NCBI GenBank assembly: GCA_000708835.1
Contig: DF236968.1
Coordinates: 1-64,000 of the forward strand
DNA from: Klebsormidium nitens
Lineage: Eukaryota > Streptophyta > Klebsormidiophyceae > Klebsormidiales > Klebsormidiaceae
Direction: 5' to 3'
Length of the DNA: 64,000 nt
Shown here: piece after piece, positions 12,634-24,369 of the stretch
How positions within the stretch are numbered: the first letter of the stretch is position 1
Layout: the number at the start of each line of letters is the position of its first letter
The notes under the pieces: model-generated
What the model saw: the letters and a program-made list of their open reading frames with translations, nothing else
Told to the model about the DNA's origin: nothing
Database searches by the model: none
Translations under genes and position numbers: made by a program

Positions 12634-15600
12634 TTAACCGTCAGCAGCACGATTTAGTTGCTTCCGTACCAGATTAGCAGCCTCTGCTGCGCATCCCCAA
12701 AACAGAGTGAAACCAGACCCGCCGTGCCCGTAGTTGTGTACCACTGGCACCGCCGTTTCGTTGCCGTCCGAAGTCGCCTGCGTAGACGGTCTCAAAAGTC
12801 GAGCTTTCTCTTCACTCACAAAAAGCCAGGCAACCAAAAAGCATGCCCAGGCCAAACTGTCACCAGCACCAGAGGAGGGAGACCGTCGCAAACGAACGGA
12901 ATGATTCCAGAGTTCCTTCCCAGGGATCTCGTGCTTTCTCTCTTGCAGAGACTCCTCGAAGTCGCCCTACTCGCTTCCGTGACATACTTCCCTCCTCAAG
13001 AATCCTGGCCCTGCGGCAAGCGCGTATAGATGTCTGACTTCACTCTACGCGGGTCAAGACACAGATAATGCCCCTGATGTTCCCAGGGTCACAAAGGGGG
13101 AACGCCATTCAGACAAGCAGCCCGAGAGTGAGGCATCTCGGGCTTACGGACTGCGCCAAACCACTTTACCGGCGGGGGCTCTTTCAGTGACCAAAAAGCA
13201 GCCGCAAGCGCGTCTACTACGCAGAATACGAACAAACAATCACCAATAGAATATCAAGAAAAGTCTGCAGTGCTCACCGGCGGGGGCTCTTCCAACTCGA
13301 GCCGGATCGCCTCCCGCACGGGGCGCAGCCCCGACCACTTTTCGACGCTGCTGCTGGCGAGATCGACGGCTGTCAAGCTCGGCAGGTATGCCGAGCAACG
13401 GTCCAGAATGTCACGGGAGAGCTGCGCAGCAAAGGAAAGCGGTTCCTGGTGTGAACGACTCGCACACATGCGTTAGCTTAGGCTGCTGACAAGGTCTCTG
13501 AAGAACAAAGTTCTGGGAGCAGCCGAGCGGGGCAGGTGCGAACCCTGAAGATAAAAGTCCTTAGCCAACGGGATAAGCATCTCCCCGGGTTCACTCGACT
13601 TGGGCGTCTGATGACTCACGTCAGCCGCGATTCCAACAGCGTCGCAGGTTTGAGAATCCTCTGCAAACCGCTGGGTCAATGCATCACTTACGCCCTTTCC
13701 CGAGTTCTAATCCTAACTTACTGCCAAGACGGAAGCCGCACGAGCATCTTCTGTGCCAGTAAACAGTTCTCCAGATCCGGAGATGGTCCGAGGGGCGAGA
13801 CGAAGTGCCAAATCGAGAAAGAAGCGACGAAACTTTCAGGGAGAGAAACAAAAAAGTAACACAGAGTTTGTTCCCGTTATCCCTGAAGAGACGGCAGAGG
13901 CATCAAGGGAAAAGGCCAGACGGTTAGACGGTTGCACGGAGTCCGACTGTTCCTGGCAATCTTCCTTGGTAGCTCTCACAGTGACTGTCCAAACGTCCGT
14001 GTTTCAGTTGCGACTTCCTCTCATTGTTTTGTTGCGGTGATATCATCGCAGGGTGCAGCAATCGCTTACCTCATTGCGCGAATTCCAAGTGTAGGCTCAA
14101 ACTTTGCCCACAATCGTAGTCCGTAATCAATACTCACAAGCTGCTTACAGTTTCGACTGAACGAGTCATGTCAAAAGAGGGTGAAAAGGACAACAGAAAC
14201 CAAACACAAGCTCAAGATTCAAATTACTCGGAACATATTGAATGCCTCTCAAAAGGAGTTCAAGGGACAGCAGAATGAAGAAGGCAGCAATATGGAGACC
14301 TTAGACCTACCTCGTCGTCAGTCGCCGCATTTACGGTGTCCGGAGCGACCCTGTCCGTAGAGCCCCCCAGTACGACAGTGTCCGTATTGGGGATGACGTA
14401 CGTCGTGTCGTCGAAGCCGTAGTAGTGCTTGATCTCGGGCGCATTCACCCTGAGCACCTGGCCCTGGACGGGCGCGATGGCCCTGCGCGACAAAGCAGGA
14501 GTGTGAAAACCCTCCGGAGTGCTTGGCACTATGCTGTGCCGGCTATCATCACGGGAAAATAAAAAACNNNNNNNNNNNNNNNNNNNNTCATTTCTAGCTT
14601 TTCCTTTTCGGGATTTTCAGTGGCAGGAGGCGGCGCCCAGGGTCGACGGGCAGGGTCAAGGAGGTGACGTCAGCAGCTTGCTGACGTAATCTTTGGAATT
14701 AGACATTGTGTTACTATGTACTCACTAGAGCGGGTCTTTCTTACAAGTTCTTATCTTGATTTTTGAAGGTAAAGGCAGCGGGCGCAACGCGAAAGACTGT
14801 TCTAAGTGCGTATCTTTTGAGAATGAAAAGGATCATGTCATTTATCGAGTCACCGGCAAGTCACAGTGACGCAACCGGCCTCCAACGGCTGGTCCAAAAG
14901 CATGTGAGCTGAAATTGCGAATGCTATTGACATATCGCAGAATCTCAAAAGTCAAACGAATGCGTCAAATATGGTCAAGCAACGCTTTGACTGACTTTTT
15001 ATTTCTTCGACGGAGCTCCTCTCACAGGAAGATGGTTGGACCGGAGGGAAGGGTCTGAAGCAGTGCTCCCAGACAAAAGCCATCCGCAAAAAGGACCCTT
15101 CGTTTTAAAGCCCATTTTAGCGGCAAAGGTGACGGGGTGGAGTCCGAACAAAGCTGGCAGGGACACTTTTGCCTCAACGGCAAGTCCATTGTAACAAAAG
15201 TGTCTAAACAGCAACGCAGCAGGTGCCGAACCGCTGAGTCTCTGGAGCTTCTTACTTACTGATCGCCGACTAGGTCCCGGGCCCCCAACCCGGTGCAATT
15301 CACGACCAGGTCGTAGGCTTGCCCCAAATCTCGGTAGATGTCCCCGACCCTTTTCCTCACAAACCCCCCCCCCCGGGCTAGGATCTCCTCTTCGAGACAG
15401 GGCAGATATCTTCGCGGCTCGCAGATGATGGTCGAAAACACCCAGCCGTGCTTGAATTCGTGAGGGTGGAATTGATAGAGCTCGCGGGGGGTGGCGTGCG
15501 CGAAGCGGGAGACGACGTCGCGCCAGGGGGGGTCGGGGTGGGCGTCGGGGCCTTCCTAAGGGGAGAGAGACAACTAGGTCGATGAGAACCACAAGATTAG

Positions 15601-17847
15601 GACTTCGTTTGGGGCGGGGAACGTTGTCATGCCAGGGGGGGCCGGGGCGATCGTAGGGAGAGGATATGAAATAGCTTGATGGGAGGCTCAAGGAAGATAA
15701 ACAAGGGAAACGTTGCTCCAGCTGGGGTCATGTGGGCGTCAGGACCTTCCTAGGGGAGACCGAAAACCAGGATGAGAGGCGAGAAAACTAGGTTGAGGAG
15801 AGTCTCAAGCGATATATAATTTGTATCAGAGCGGGGGACATAGTCGCGCAAGGGGGGTAAATTTCGGGGTGGGCGTCGGGGCCCTCCTAGGAAGAGAGGG
15901 TGAACTAGGTTGAGGGAAATCTCAAGGAAGAGTGTAAGTAAGGCGGGGTACGACGTCGCGCCAGGGGGGCTCCGGGGTGGGCGTCAGGGCGTTCCTAGGG
16001 GAAGACAGACAACAGGGGTGAGGAGAGAAAAAAGAACGGTGAGAAGGATCTCAAGCGATACGGTAATCTGTGATAGGACGGGCGACGACGTCGCACCAGG
16101 TGGGGTCGGGGTGGGCTTCAGGGCCATACTATGCAGGGAGCAAATTAGGTTGATGAGAATCCAAAAAGAGATACTGACTTCTTTGTGAGAGGTTAAAAAC
16201 GTGGTCAGCTGATAGGGGGGAGCTTTCTGGGAGATGACAAGAGCAGAGACACTGAGCCAAAGTGGTGAAACCTCGAACCAAAAGATGGGTCAATAGGGAA
16301 GCCTTAAAAGTGTGCAAGGGAGGCCGGACATGCGAGTACTGCGACAACTTTGGAACCCCAGGCTCCCAGAAACGTCGATGGGTGAAACTACTTTTATGCT
16401 CGTCGGTAAACTCAACGGTGAAGCCGTTGGCTCAGAAGTCGCTCCCCTGGTGTCCAAAAATTTGCGGTCTGGACCTTTCGAATGGAAGCGGTTGTACAGT
16501 TGTGGGACTGACAAGGCTGACTTTGGAGACTGGTGAGCAACTCGTGGCGAAATCCCGATCAAGCCACGTTTCTTCTCACTTTCTAGAATTTCCGATACAA
16601 AAGAAAATAAGGATGAGAGCATTCTTGCATTGTTTTGCTTGTTTCCAAAAAGAGTGGAGCAGCCATGGTTAATATACACTAAAGCAAAAGCCTTTACTCC
16701 ACCACTTGCCTAAGTCTGGCCTTTGTGCTGACTCCCGATTTCTCATGTCCAATCGCATGATGTCCTGCTTTGTCCAGATTCGGATGCAAGAGATGTTGAA
16801 GCAACAAAAAAAATTGTCATTATCTCTGTGTCCGACTCAATGACTACGCAGCCCTCTGGAAATCGCACTTCCGACGCAATGAAACTAGTCTTCAGGAGAC
16901 AATCTGTCCAACGCAGAGCCTCGGAAGTTAGGTGTAAAAGTAAGCATGCGAGAGGCAAACGGAGCCCCACCTTGAAGAACTCATGCCCTGTCACAGGAAA
17001 GACGCCCTTCTTGCCGGCATCCCTGCTCTGAAGCTCCCTCTCGAGATGCTCATGAGTTATCTTGCCCCACTTCTTAACCAGCTCTGGATCCTGTGCATCA
17101 CCTGCAAGGCAAGGACCTTGGTTTACTGATCTTAACCCGCTTTCTTAACCTTATTCCAGAAATATGAAGTTGCCCTACTCAGGTAGCTCTGGCTCTTGTT
17201 TCCTGCCTGCAAGGAAATGAACTTTGAAGTCAACTAAAAGGTGCACACATCTATCAGCTGGCATCCACCAATTGACCTTCTTTTCCGAACGTCCGTGTTA
17301 CGATTGTCGCAGCACGTTGCATTCTGCAAATGCTTTCTGCGCACAGGAGTGCGCTGCCTGTATCGAAAGCCAAAAGTTTATCATGTAGAACTTGAAGAGG
17401 GGTTCTATCTTAGCTTTCCCTTTCGCTGAAAACAACCGATGAATCTTCAGTGCACATGACTCAAAATGTCAACCAGCTGGCCTGCATTCACGAAACTGTT
17501 CCCTCTCAGGAATCGCAAAATTCCCAAACGTACTTCATTTTGATGATTCATGGCCAGCTCCTTTTACATCCCTGCCATCGCTGCGCCCCCAGGAGTTGAT
17601 CAAAACACCACAAAGAGACAACACCAACGAAGATATACCTAATGGAGTAAGGACCTAGGGCCTGCAGAAAGGCTTTCTGACCTAGTGAGTAGGGCATCCA
17701 CAGCCCGCCCGCCCCATAGCTGGTGGTCTCCTGCCAGGGGCGGTCGGAGATCACCGTTACGCTGACATCAGGAATGCTCCTAGCGATGCAGACCGCAGTC
17801 GACAGGCCAATGATGCCGCTGCCTATGACCGCAACTCTGTGGCTCAT
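12634..17847 (-). CDS. D-amino-acid / D-aspartate oxidase (FAD-dependent)
   Basis: Six exons: 17847-17682, 17101-16971, 15555-15260, 14482-14311, 13421-13278 and 12777-12634, together 1053 nt and 350 residues, the usual family length. The N-terminus has the FAD-binding GSGIIG motif at residues 9-14, then [29 protein letters not shown] and [17 protein letters not shown] follow. [17 protein letters not shown] near residues 317-331 is the C-terminal DAO signature. The enzyme oxidatively deaminates D-amino acids to 2-oxo acids, releasing hydrogen peroxide and ammonia. D-Asp versus neutral substrate preference cannot be decided from sequence alone. The protein ends in RAADG rather than a peroxisomal SKL-type tripeptide. 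Intron 2 and intron 5 contain copies of exon edges. An assembly gap lies in intron 3. Confidence 0.94.
13160..13190 (-). repeat. Copy of the exon 5 end in intron 5 (oxidase gene)
   Basis: The plus-strand word ACCGGCGGGGGCTCTT is repeated near 13168 and again at the exon 5 end and donor near 13276. The second copy is the real splice junction and the first lies about 108 bases further into the intron. Only about 16-20 bases are shared, so this is a weak, decayed donor-side copy. Confidence 0.5.
14568..14587. other. Assembly gap (20 N)
   Basis: Twenty undetermined bases lie in intron 3 of the D-amino-acid oxidase gene. The run length looks like a placeholder, so true gap size is unknown. No coding sequence is affected. 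Confidence 0.99.
15556..16140 (-). repeat. Acceptor-side tandem array: copies of oxidase exon 3 start
   Basis: Upstream (in transcript sense) of exon 3 of the oxidase gene, intron 2 holds about five decayed copies of the acceptor plus the first roughly 40 bases of the exon. In plus-strand reading the shared core is CGTCGCGCCAGGGGGG, then GGGGTGGGCGTCGGGGCC, then TTCCTAGGGGAGA. Junction cores sit near 15750, 15888, 15995 and 16128, with a partial one near 15640. The real junction is at 15555/15556. Some copies keep the CTAG|G acceptor-like step. Confidence 0.87.
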
Positions 17848-18075
17848 GGCGACGGATTTTCCGCAGTGGCAAGCATTTTGTGCAAGGAACAAAGCCGTAG
17901 CTGCAAACTAGTGCGATCCTCTAAGATCTCATCATCCCATCTTCGCTGCATTCAGAAAAAGAATGGAGGAAGGAAGGTGGAACTAAATGATACGAGTTTG
18001 CGTGAGCGTGGCTCGCTGAGCTGCACTTTGGCTAGCGACTCTTTCCACCCGGGGGAAGAGTCTCCGGGGGCGATT
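17848..18075. promoter_or_regulatory. Short divergent promoter region (oxidase / BTB gene)
   Basis: Only 228 bases separate the two inferred start codons of head-to-head genes, suggesting a compact bidirectional promoter. I see no TATA box or known element. The call depends on exon 1 of the BTB gene being correct. Confidence 0.45.
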
Positions 18076-20622
18076 ATGAAACGACATGGCTCCAGCAAGC
18101 TGCCTCGGTGTCAAACACCGGCAGGTCTGTACACCTGCTGGGTCGCCGCGAAGGTGAGTGAGTTTCCAGGGGGATTGCTCTGGAACAGCTAGAAAGAGCT
18201 CTTCGCGTTCTTCTGTTATTCAGAGGTTCTGCAGTTTAGGGGCAGGCTAGTAGAGGGGAGCTGATTAATGGGCGCTGCTCAAGCGCCACAGCAGCCTAGG
18301 AAAGGACTGGGAGCCTGGCAGGCGGAGCTAGTTGCATACGGAGAACTGACTGGAAAAAGATAACCGGTGGTAGCGCCGCCAATTGCCGCTCACCTTAGCC
18401 AGATGGCGAACTGGTTGTAACCTTATGAAACAAACACAAGCACATTGACCGAGAAGACTGTTCTGGGGAAAAGAAAAAGGCAAGTCTCTTTGGAGGAATG
18501 TTTTGTTCAAAAAGTGGTGCAGCGCTACAGGATCGAACTCCAGGAATTCTCGCCCTGATAATCCGGACATAGAGTTCAATCTGCAGATTGCCAGGGATGT
18601 TCTGACATGCGCCCCAACTTTCTGCGGATCAGCAAAAGTGGCTCGCCGGCACCCTCGCACAGGCCATACTAAGGAACACCACATCTCTGAGCGGTTCTTC
18701 TCTGTCTGGTTGGAGGACAGAATCTACACAACAGATGGTAGCCCTGAGCTTCAATGCACATTTGAAAAGAACAGTGTTCACGTTGAGTATCATGGCAGAC
18801 CCTTTGAACAAGTCCCGAAAATCTCTGACAGTAGCAGACTGCGTTCACATGAGGATTCTACTACGTCTAGTGAGGGTGAGGACGAAAGTGAGGACACCAA
18901 TGACAGTGAATATGAGGAGAAAAGCGAAGACACAGATGAGGAGGTGACGACAGATGCGGCAGGACATGGTGGTGAAAAGAAGGATAAGAAAGACAAAGAG
19001 GACAAGGGTGAAAGTGGAAGGTGTCCGGATGCAAGGTTGAAGTTCGTGCGCCACCTAAGCACAGCACCAGTGACCATCACTTTCACCATTCGCGTGGAGA
19101 GAACCTTCTTGGAACGAGATTGGAATGTTTATAGGCGCTTCAAAGCACCAGAACCGAAGTCTGCACTGCTGAGGGATGCAGAGAATGATGGAGACGTGTA
19201 CCTTCTGACCAAGGTGCGTAGAAATGCTCAACGATCTGGTCTTTGTGTCTCAAAAGATTTCATAATGGCTTCTTCTCTTAGAAGGTGGTTTGTGAAGAAG
19301 CATCGATATGCTTCTTGTCAACTTAGAGTTTACCAAAAGCAAGGTTGTTATTTCTTAACCTCTTTCTTGCTCAGTGAATGATCAGGGAGCCAGCCCTGAC
19401 TGGTCAAGCAAAAGCTCTTTTATGCTTCCACATTGCTGTTAAGCCCCCCTTTAAACAGAATTTTTGGAAGAAACCAATCACGTTTTATAAGAAGGAGCCT
19501 AAGGTCTGCTGATTAAGGAGGCATTACAAGAAAACAGTGACTTGCATCTGTTTGTCGGATTGTCTGGAGGCGCTTGGGAAGTCCTGAAAATCAGTTGATT
19601 ATTATAGCTGCATGTTAAAAGGACCTCCATTCGTCTGATCAGCGCAGTCAGGGAGCAGATATTGATAATATCAAACGATCCAGATCTCTCCTCACAACTT
19701 GCAAGGTCATGCCTATCTCAATTATACAGGTTCTGTTTGTCGAAAGATTTGACATTTGCGTTCGTCGTGCATTTGCCAGGATGGTACGAAGGTGGCAGCA
19801 CAGTCAGCGGTTTTGATGAAGGTGCCCTACTTTTCGGCTCTACTGGAGCCCCACTGGAAGAGGAAGCCGCAAACGCCAGGTCAACAGCTGGAGTTAGACC
19901 TGCCGTGTCCTGTTGAAAAGACCGCCCTCCAGATCTTTCTCAACTACGTGTATGGAGACACCGGGCCCCTTTTCCGCATTCTGCCGCTCCACGCACAAGT
20001 CTTACAGGTAAAACACAGAAACCTGTAGAAACTTCCTCTCGTTGAAGTGCGAGCGCTGTGGGGATTGCATTTCTGCTGAAAGCACGGTTTCGAACTGTAT
20101 CATCTTGTTTGCAGTTGACGAAGACCGTATTAAAATACTCGAGTTCCTTACATTCGCTAATGTGATCCGTGACAGAGGAACAGCATTCCACGAAGCGATG
20201 TCTGATGCGCTCTCTAGGCTGAGCTTCTCATGGACGTTTATCTGTCTCTGTTGACTTCGTAGGAAGAAGGGTTTCGGTCCAATCTCCGCAGCGGAAGCCT
20301 TACAAAGATCCTCCATATACTTATACAAAATCCCGCCTTGCATATGCAGGACATCCTCAGGCTCGCAGATGCGTGTGACGTTCCAGCATTATGCAGCGAG
20401 ATAGACGGCTTTGTTGAGGTGACCAAAGAGAACGCACAACTCTGGCTTCAGTGGCTTCGGGAGATGCGGGGTAGCAACATTGAGTTGAGCTCCATCCGAA
20501 AACAAATGGTCGGACACTTGAAGCAGGTCTTCAGCGAGGCTGTCATGTGGGAGGACTTGGACGATGATCAACTAGCTGCACTTGTTGCGTTTGGACACGA
20601 CCTCAGAAATCGAGAGTCTTGA
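18076..20622 (+). CDS. BTB/POZ-domain protein with acidic insert
   Basis: Four exons: 18076-18153, 18515-19213, 19780-20007 and 20350-20622, 1278 nt and 425 residues. The BTB fold is clear across the exon 2/3 join: DGDVYLLTKDGTKVAAQSAV, then VPYFSALLEPHW and LQIFLNYVYGD. Exon 4 continues with DILRLADACDVPALC and a C-terminal helical, BACK-like part. BTB proteins of this kind often act as substrate adaptors of cullin-3 ubiquitin ligases; that role is inferred. The first half of exon 2 resembles no family I recognise and is interrupted by a strongly acidic then Lys/Glu/Asp-rich stretch (about 18850-19020). Exon 1 and the AAAAAG acceptor of exon 2 are the weakest part: they keep frame, but another first exon is possible. 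Confidence 0.8.
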
Positions 20623-22770
20623 CTCAAGCCATACTGGCCTGTCTTATGGGGACAACCTAATCAGCGAGAACATTATCATAGCCTTAGGGCCAGAGATTGA
20701 CCTTGCAAACAGTATACACAACTGCGTCGCTTATCGGGCTATTGTGCAGTCTGGAAAGGATCGACCGTCCTTTCCAGACTGCCTTTCCGGACCACCTTGA
20801 AGAAATCCAGCTCGATCCGCTTATCCACGGTACCGTACCTAGGTCCTGGACGCTGACTCGGAGCAAATGAGTCGTCCAGCCTGGCCGTTTTGCATGATTT
20901 TTCCGCATTGAAATCAACAGATCCAGAATCACATGCTAGGGATGGTAGAGAAAGATCGACCTAGGGGGCTAATTCTCAGCCAAAGTTCGGTTGGAAAACA
21001 TAAGTTATAACTAAGATAACTAAGATATATCTAGACTGCATTCAGTCTACTAGAGAAAGCGCTGATTGTATGATAGCATGCAGATCTTAGATCAATCATG
21101 CATGATCCACTGAGATTAAGTACGAAGGCCCGGATTACGTACCCGGTATTTCCAATTGCATAATGATGCTAGCATTCGCAGTCTTGTAATTAAGTTTGCC
21201 TCCGACCGCACGGCGTCGGAGCTATAGGACTGCACTAGCTCAAAAGCTAAACGGGCGATCTTTCGCGTTAAGGCGATTGCATGTTGTACGTCATCTGGCA
21301 GACATTACCCGTCGAATTTTGCGCTCACTTTGGCAGTCAAATTGCAAGTAAAGAATATTTACCGCCCGGCTACCGGCCGCTCTTTACCGGCACGACAAAG
21401 GACATGAAACGTCTTGAACATCAGTGCACGAAAGTCTGATTTTTACCTGATTGCATCCCTTACGAACTTGCGGGTTAGCATGGCAAGATGCAAATAACAC
21501 TTGGTAACATTGTTTGTACTGGCACCGGCTGCCTGTCGGTGTAGTCGATGGGGTCGGCCCTCTTGTAATGCATGCACTCCCTCTGCAGCCCCTGGGCCCC
21601 GCTCAGCGGCTCAGCGACTCACTGCTGATGCTTTTCTCTCCAGATTTCCACAATCGAATTGCCCGGCCCGCGCTTTGCATCATGCACTGCGAAGAACAAT
21701 CCTTTGTTATGCGCTTTGATTTGCTCTCCATGGAATCAATAAAAACCTTCAGCTACGATGCGTTTCGAGAGCTGCCCTTCCTCCTCTCTCTCATGGAATC
21801 TTCCCTAGCTTGATAAGTCCAGGCCCTCTTTCTGTTCGGTTTTTAAACTTGCAATCTTTAGTGGTGCCACAGAGTACCACATATGCAATTGTCCAATTCC
21901 CGCACCTCCGCACCATCTCGTATGGTCAAGGCCGTTTTTTTGCCATTAGCACGGGAAAGACTCCACGCACATGTACGTATGCCTGAGGATCAATTGCAGA
22001 GGACGTGAGACTTCGGATTAAAAGAGGCGGACTTTTGCAAGGGACATATCAAACCACGTTGAACCGTATTCTTCAGGAACATCTGATGAGATTTTACTTG
22101 ATGTGTTCAAGGTGGTCAGCGTTGGACGATGCGTCTGCTTTGCTGGAAAGGACATAAGAAAACCAGACGGTCGAAGAAGGATAGGGTGCGCAAGTCGTCA
22201 ACGAATGACGATACAATGACCTCATCGAATCGAAACGCCTGCAGAAAGAAGGCTTGCATTGCAGTGGACTCTTTTCCCTTGCGAGTTCGGATCGAAACTC
22301 GTCGCAGGTGCAAAACACCACCGGTTTCACTCTGCACCGATGTATTCCCAAAAACTCCGAGCTCACTGCCACATAGTCACATTGTCAGCTTATATTGATG
22401 CGAACATCGAAGTCTCAGGTTGCTTGCCTTACCTGGTCGTCCGCAGCTGTTTCACTTGGACTCTGACCATCCATATGGAATCGGCAAATACCTTCCGCTT
22501 CGCTCGACTGGCCTTGTCACTTCCCGCCCGCTCTTCCCCCATCTCCGCTTCCGAGCTCCCACCAGAGTATATTGCTTCTTCTTTGAAAGCTGCCCCTCAG
22601 CTTGACAGAATGCAAGCGGACAAGTGGAGTAGCCAAGGATCGCAGCCTCCCAACTCCTGAAAACGGCTTGTATTCATGCTTTGCCGCCATGATCCGCACA
22701 GCCTTCCAGCCTAATCATGCATCCGTTATCCGAATTACGGTGCTATCCGTTTGGTCAACGGTCCAACCCC
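20623..22770. other. Intergenic between convergent genes
   Basis: About 2.1 kb lies between the BTB gene stop and the MED8 stop. It holds a perfect 14-bp hairpin at 20747-20781 and an AT-rich part near 20990-21100. Short open frames at 22100-22700 lack splice context and protein character. No RNA gene was recognised. Confidence 0.6.
20747..20781. repeat. Perfect inverted repeat, 14-bp stem, 7-base loop
   Basis: CAGTCTGGAAAGGA at 20747-20760 is followed by TCGACCG and then its exact reverse complement at 20768-20781. It lies 125 bases downstream of the BTB gene stop codon and could form a stem in the 3' UTR or a cruciform. It could also be the core of a small palindromic element. Confidence 0.85.
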
Positions 22771-24369
22771 CTAGAAAGGCTTCTGCGCCGCACTTCGTGG
22801 CGACCCCGCAGCGTACGGAGACGGGACGCGAGGCGACGGTAACTTGAACCCCTGCGCTTTGCCCCCCGACCCTCCGGGAGGAGACATCGGGACCGCAAAA
22901 CCCGAGCCGCCCGGTCGTAATGATGGCAGGGGGGGCCGTCCGCCCCTGGGTGAAGAAGGCCCTCCCCCAGATGGCGCCAGAACCTTTGCAAGGTGCGGGG
23001 GCAATGCCTTGGGGGGGTGAGCGTTGTTGGCGACCTTGAGCCCCTCTCCCGACAAAACAGCGTTGCGCAGAAGTCTCTCTTTCTCGACGAGGGCCGGGTC
23101 TGGTTTCGCCGGGGGCTGGTATGCGGACGCCGCGTGCTGGCTAAGCGTCCGGCGCCCGGCTTGGATCGTCCGGTTGGCGGCGTCGCAGGCGGAGCGGATG
23201 GTTTCGATCTGCTGCTGTAGGCGGCTGATCTGGGCCTGGACGGGGGGCGGAATCTGGGCCGGCTGGCCCCCCCGCTGCGGTGTAGTGAGGCCCATCTTTG
23301 TTTCGAGTTGCTCCTGGAGAGAGGCCTGCATATTGAGAACAAAGGATGAGCAATGAAATCACCTTGCTTTGGGTACTCTTTCTGCGTTCTGCTCCACTGT
23401 TTTCCACCATCCGAACATGTCTCCGAAAGCAAGAGAGCATCAAATGCAACCGGGCCAAGATTCAAATGAGCCAAAGGTGCTACCATCGTTTGCCAGACGT
23501 GCTGCTTCATTCACCAAAGTATGATCGATCCCGCCTCTTCGGAAAGGATTGTGTCCGTTCCAAAGAAGAGCAGAGACTGGCTCACCCGCTCCGCTTCCAT
23601 CTCCGGCAGCAGTTTGGTACTCAGCATGAGAGGCAGGATAGGCGCCGTCTCGGGCCCCACTCCGCCAGCCTTTGGGTACACCACAAACATGCGCAGAATG
23701 GGCTTCATGTCGGCCACCAGATTGAGCAGCTGCGTGTTCAAGACGGCAAACTGGTTCAGGATGTCGGGCCTGCGAAACAAGGGGCAGAATGGGAAATTAT
23801 TGTCAGAAACGGTTCTGTGGAAGATTGACTGCAGGAGCCCAAGCTGTGTGCGATGAGAGCTTCCAATCCGCAATCTGCCAGTGCTTGTGTGACAGTTGAT
23901 GGGATTGATCGTGGTGCTGTGGATCGCAAGAGTGCATCAAGCTGGCTTGCAAGTGCCCGAAAGAAACTTTCACGAACGAACCGCATGCCCCAAACTCAAC
24001 AAAAGAGCTGGACTCAGGGGGAATGCCTGCAATCCTTGAGACTTAACAAACCTCAATCTGCAAATCAGTCTGCAAATCCCTTCAAACAGCCAGCGATATG
24101 AAACAAAGCCAGTTTTCAGAGGAGACGAGTCTTGTATTCTGCTGCTAGTCAACAAGTCTTTATGGTTGTACTCACCACCGAAGGGCACCCGCATACTGGG
24201 GCTGGAAGACGTCACGCAACCTTCCAATTGATGCATACAGCTCCATGGCACGGTTCTTGACTGCGGTCAGATTCAGTTGAGCCAAGACTGGGGCCAAGTC
24301 TGAATCAGGAACTGGTAAGCCCGGCGGTTGTACCTGCGCCTGGGGCGTCCCCTGAGAAGGAGCCGCCAT
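22771..24369 (-). CDS. MED8: Mediator complex subunit 8
   Basis: Three exons: 24369-24176, 23769-23586 and 23325-22771, 933 nt and 310 residues, phases agreeing. The N-terminal half matches plant MED8: LNLTAVKNRAMELYASIGRL, then WPDILNQFAVLNTQLLNLVA across the exon 1/2 join, MFVVYPKAGGVGPETAPILP and LMLSTKLLPEMEAER. Exon 3 continues with ASLQEQLETKMGL and QIETIRSACDAANRTI. MED8 belongs to the Mediator head module, which links transcription factors to RNA polymerase II in the nucleus. The last 120 residues are Pro/Ser/Gly-rich, probably disordered, and longer than I expect for land plants. A 251-codon open frame in another frame of exon 3 is a GC-driven shadow. The gene is head-to-head with TRMT11. 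Confidence 0.94.

Noticed and set aside
14999-15691. 230-codon open frame on the minus strand
   Set aside because: It crosses the oxidase exon 3 in the wrong frame and extends into repeat-filled intron. GC-rich composition explains its length.
22755-23510. 251-codon minus-strand frame over MED8
   Set aside because: It is rich in Arg, Ser and Pro and overlaps exon 3 of MED8, whose own frame matches the family. It is a compositional shadow.
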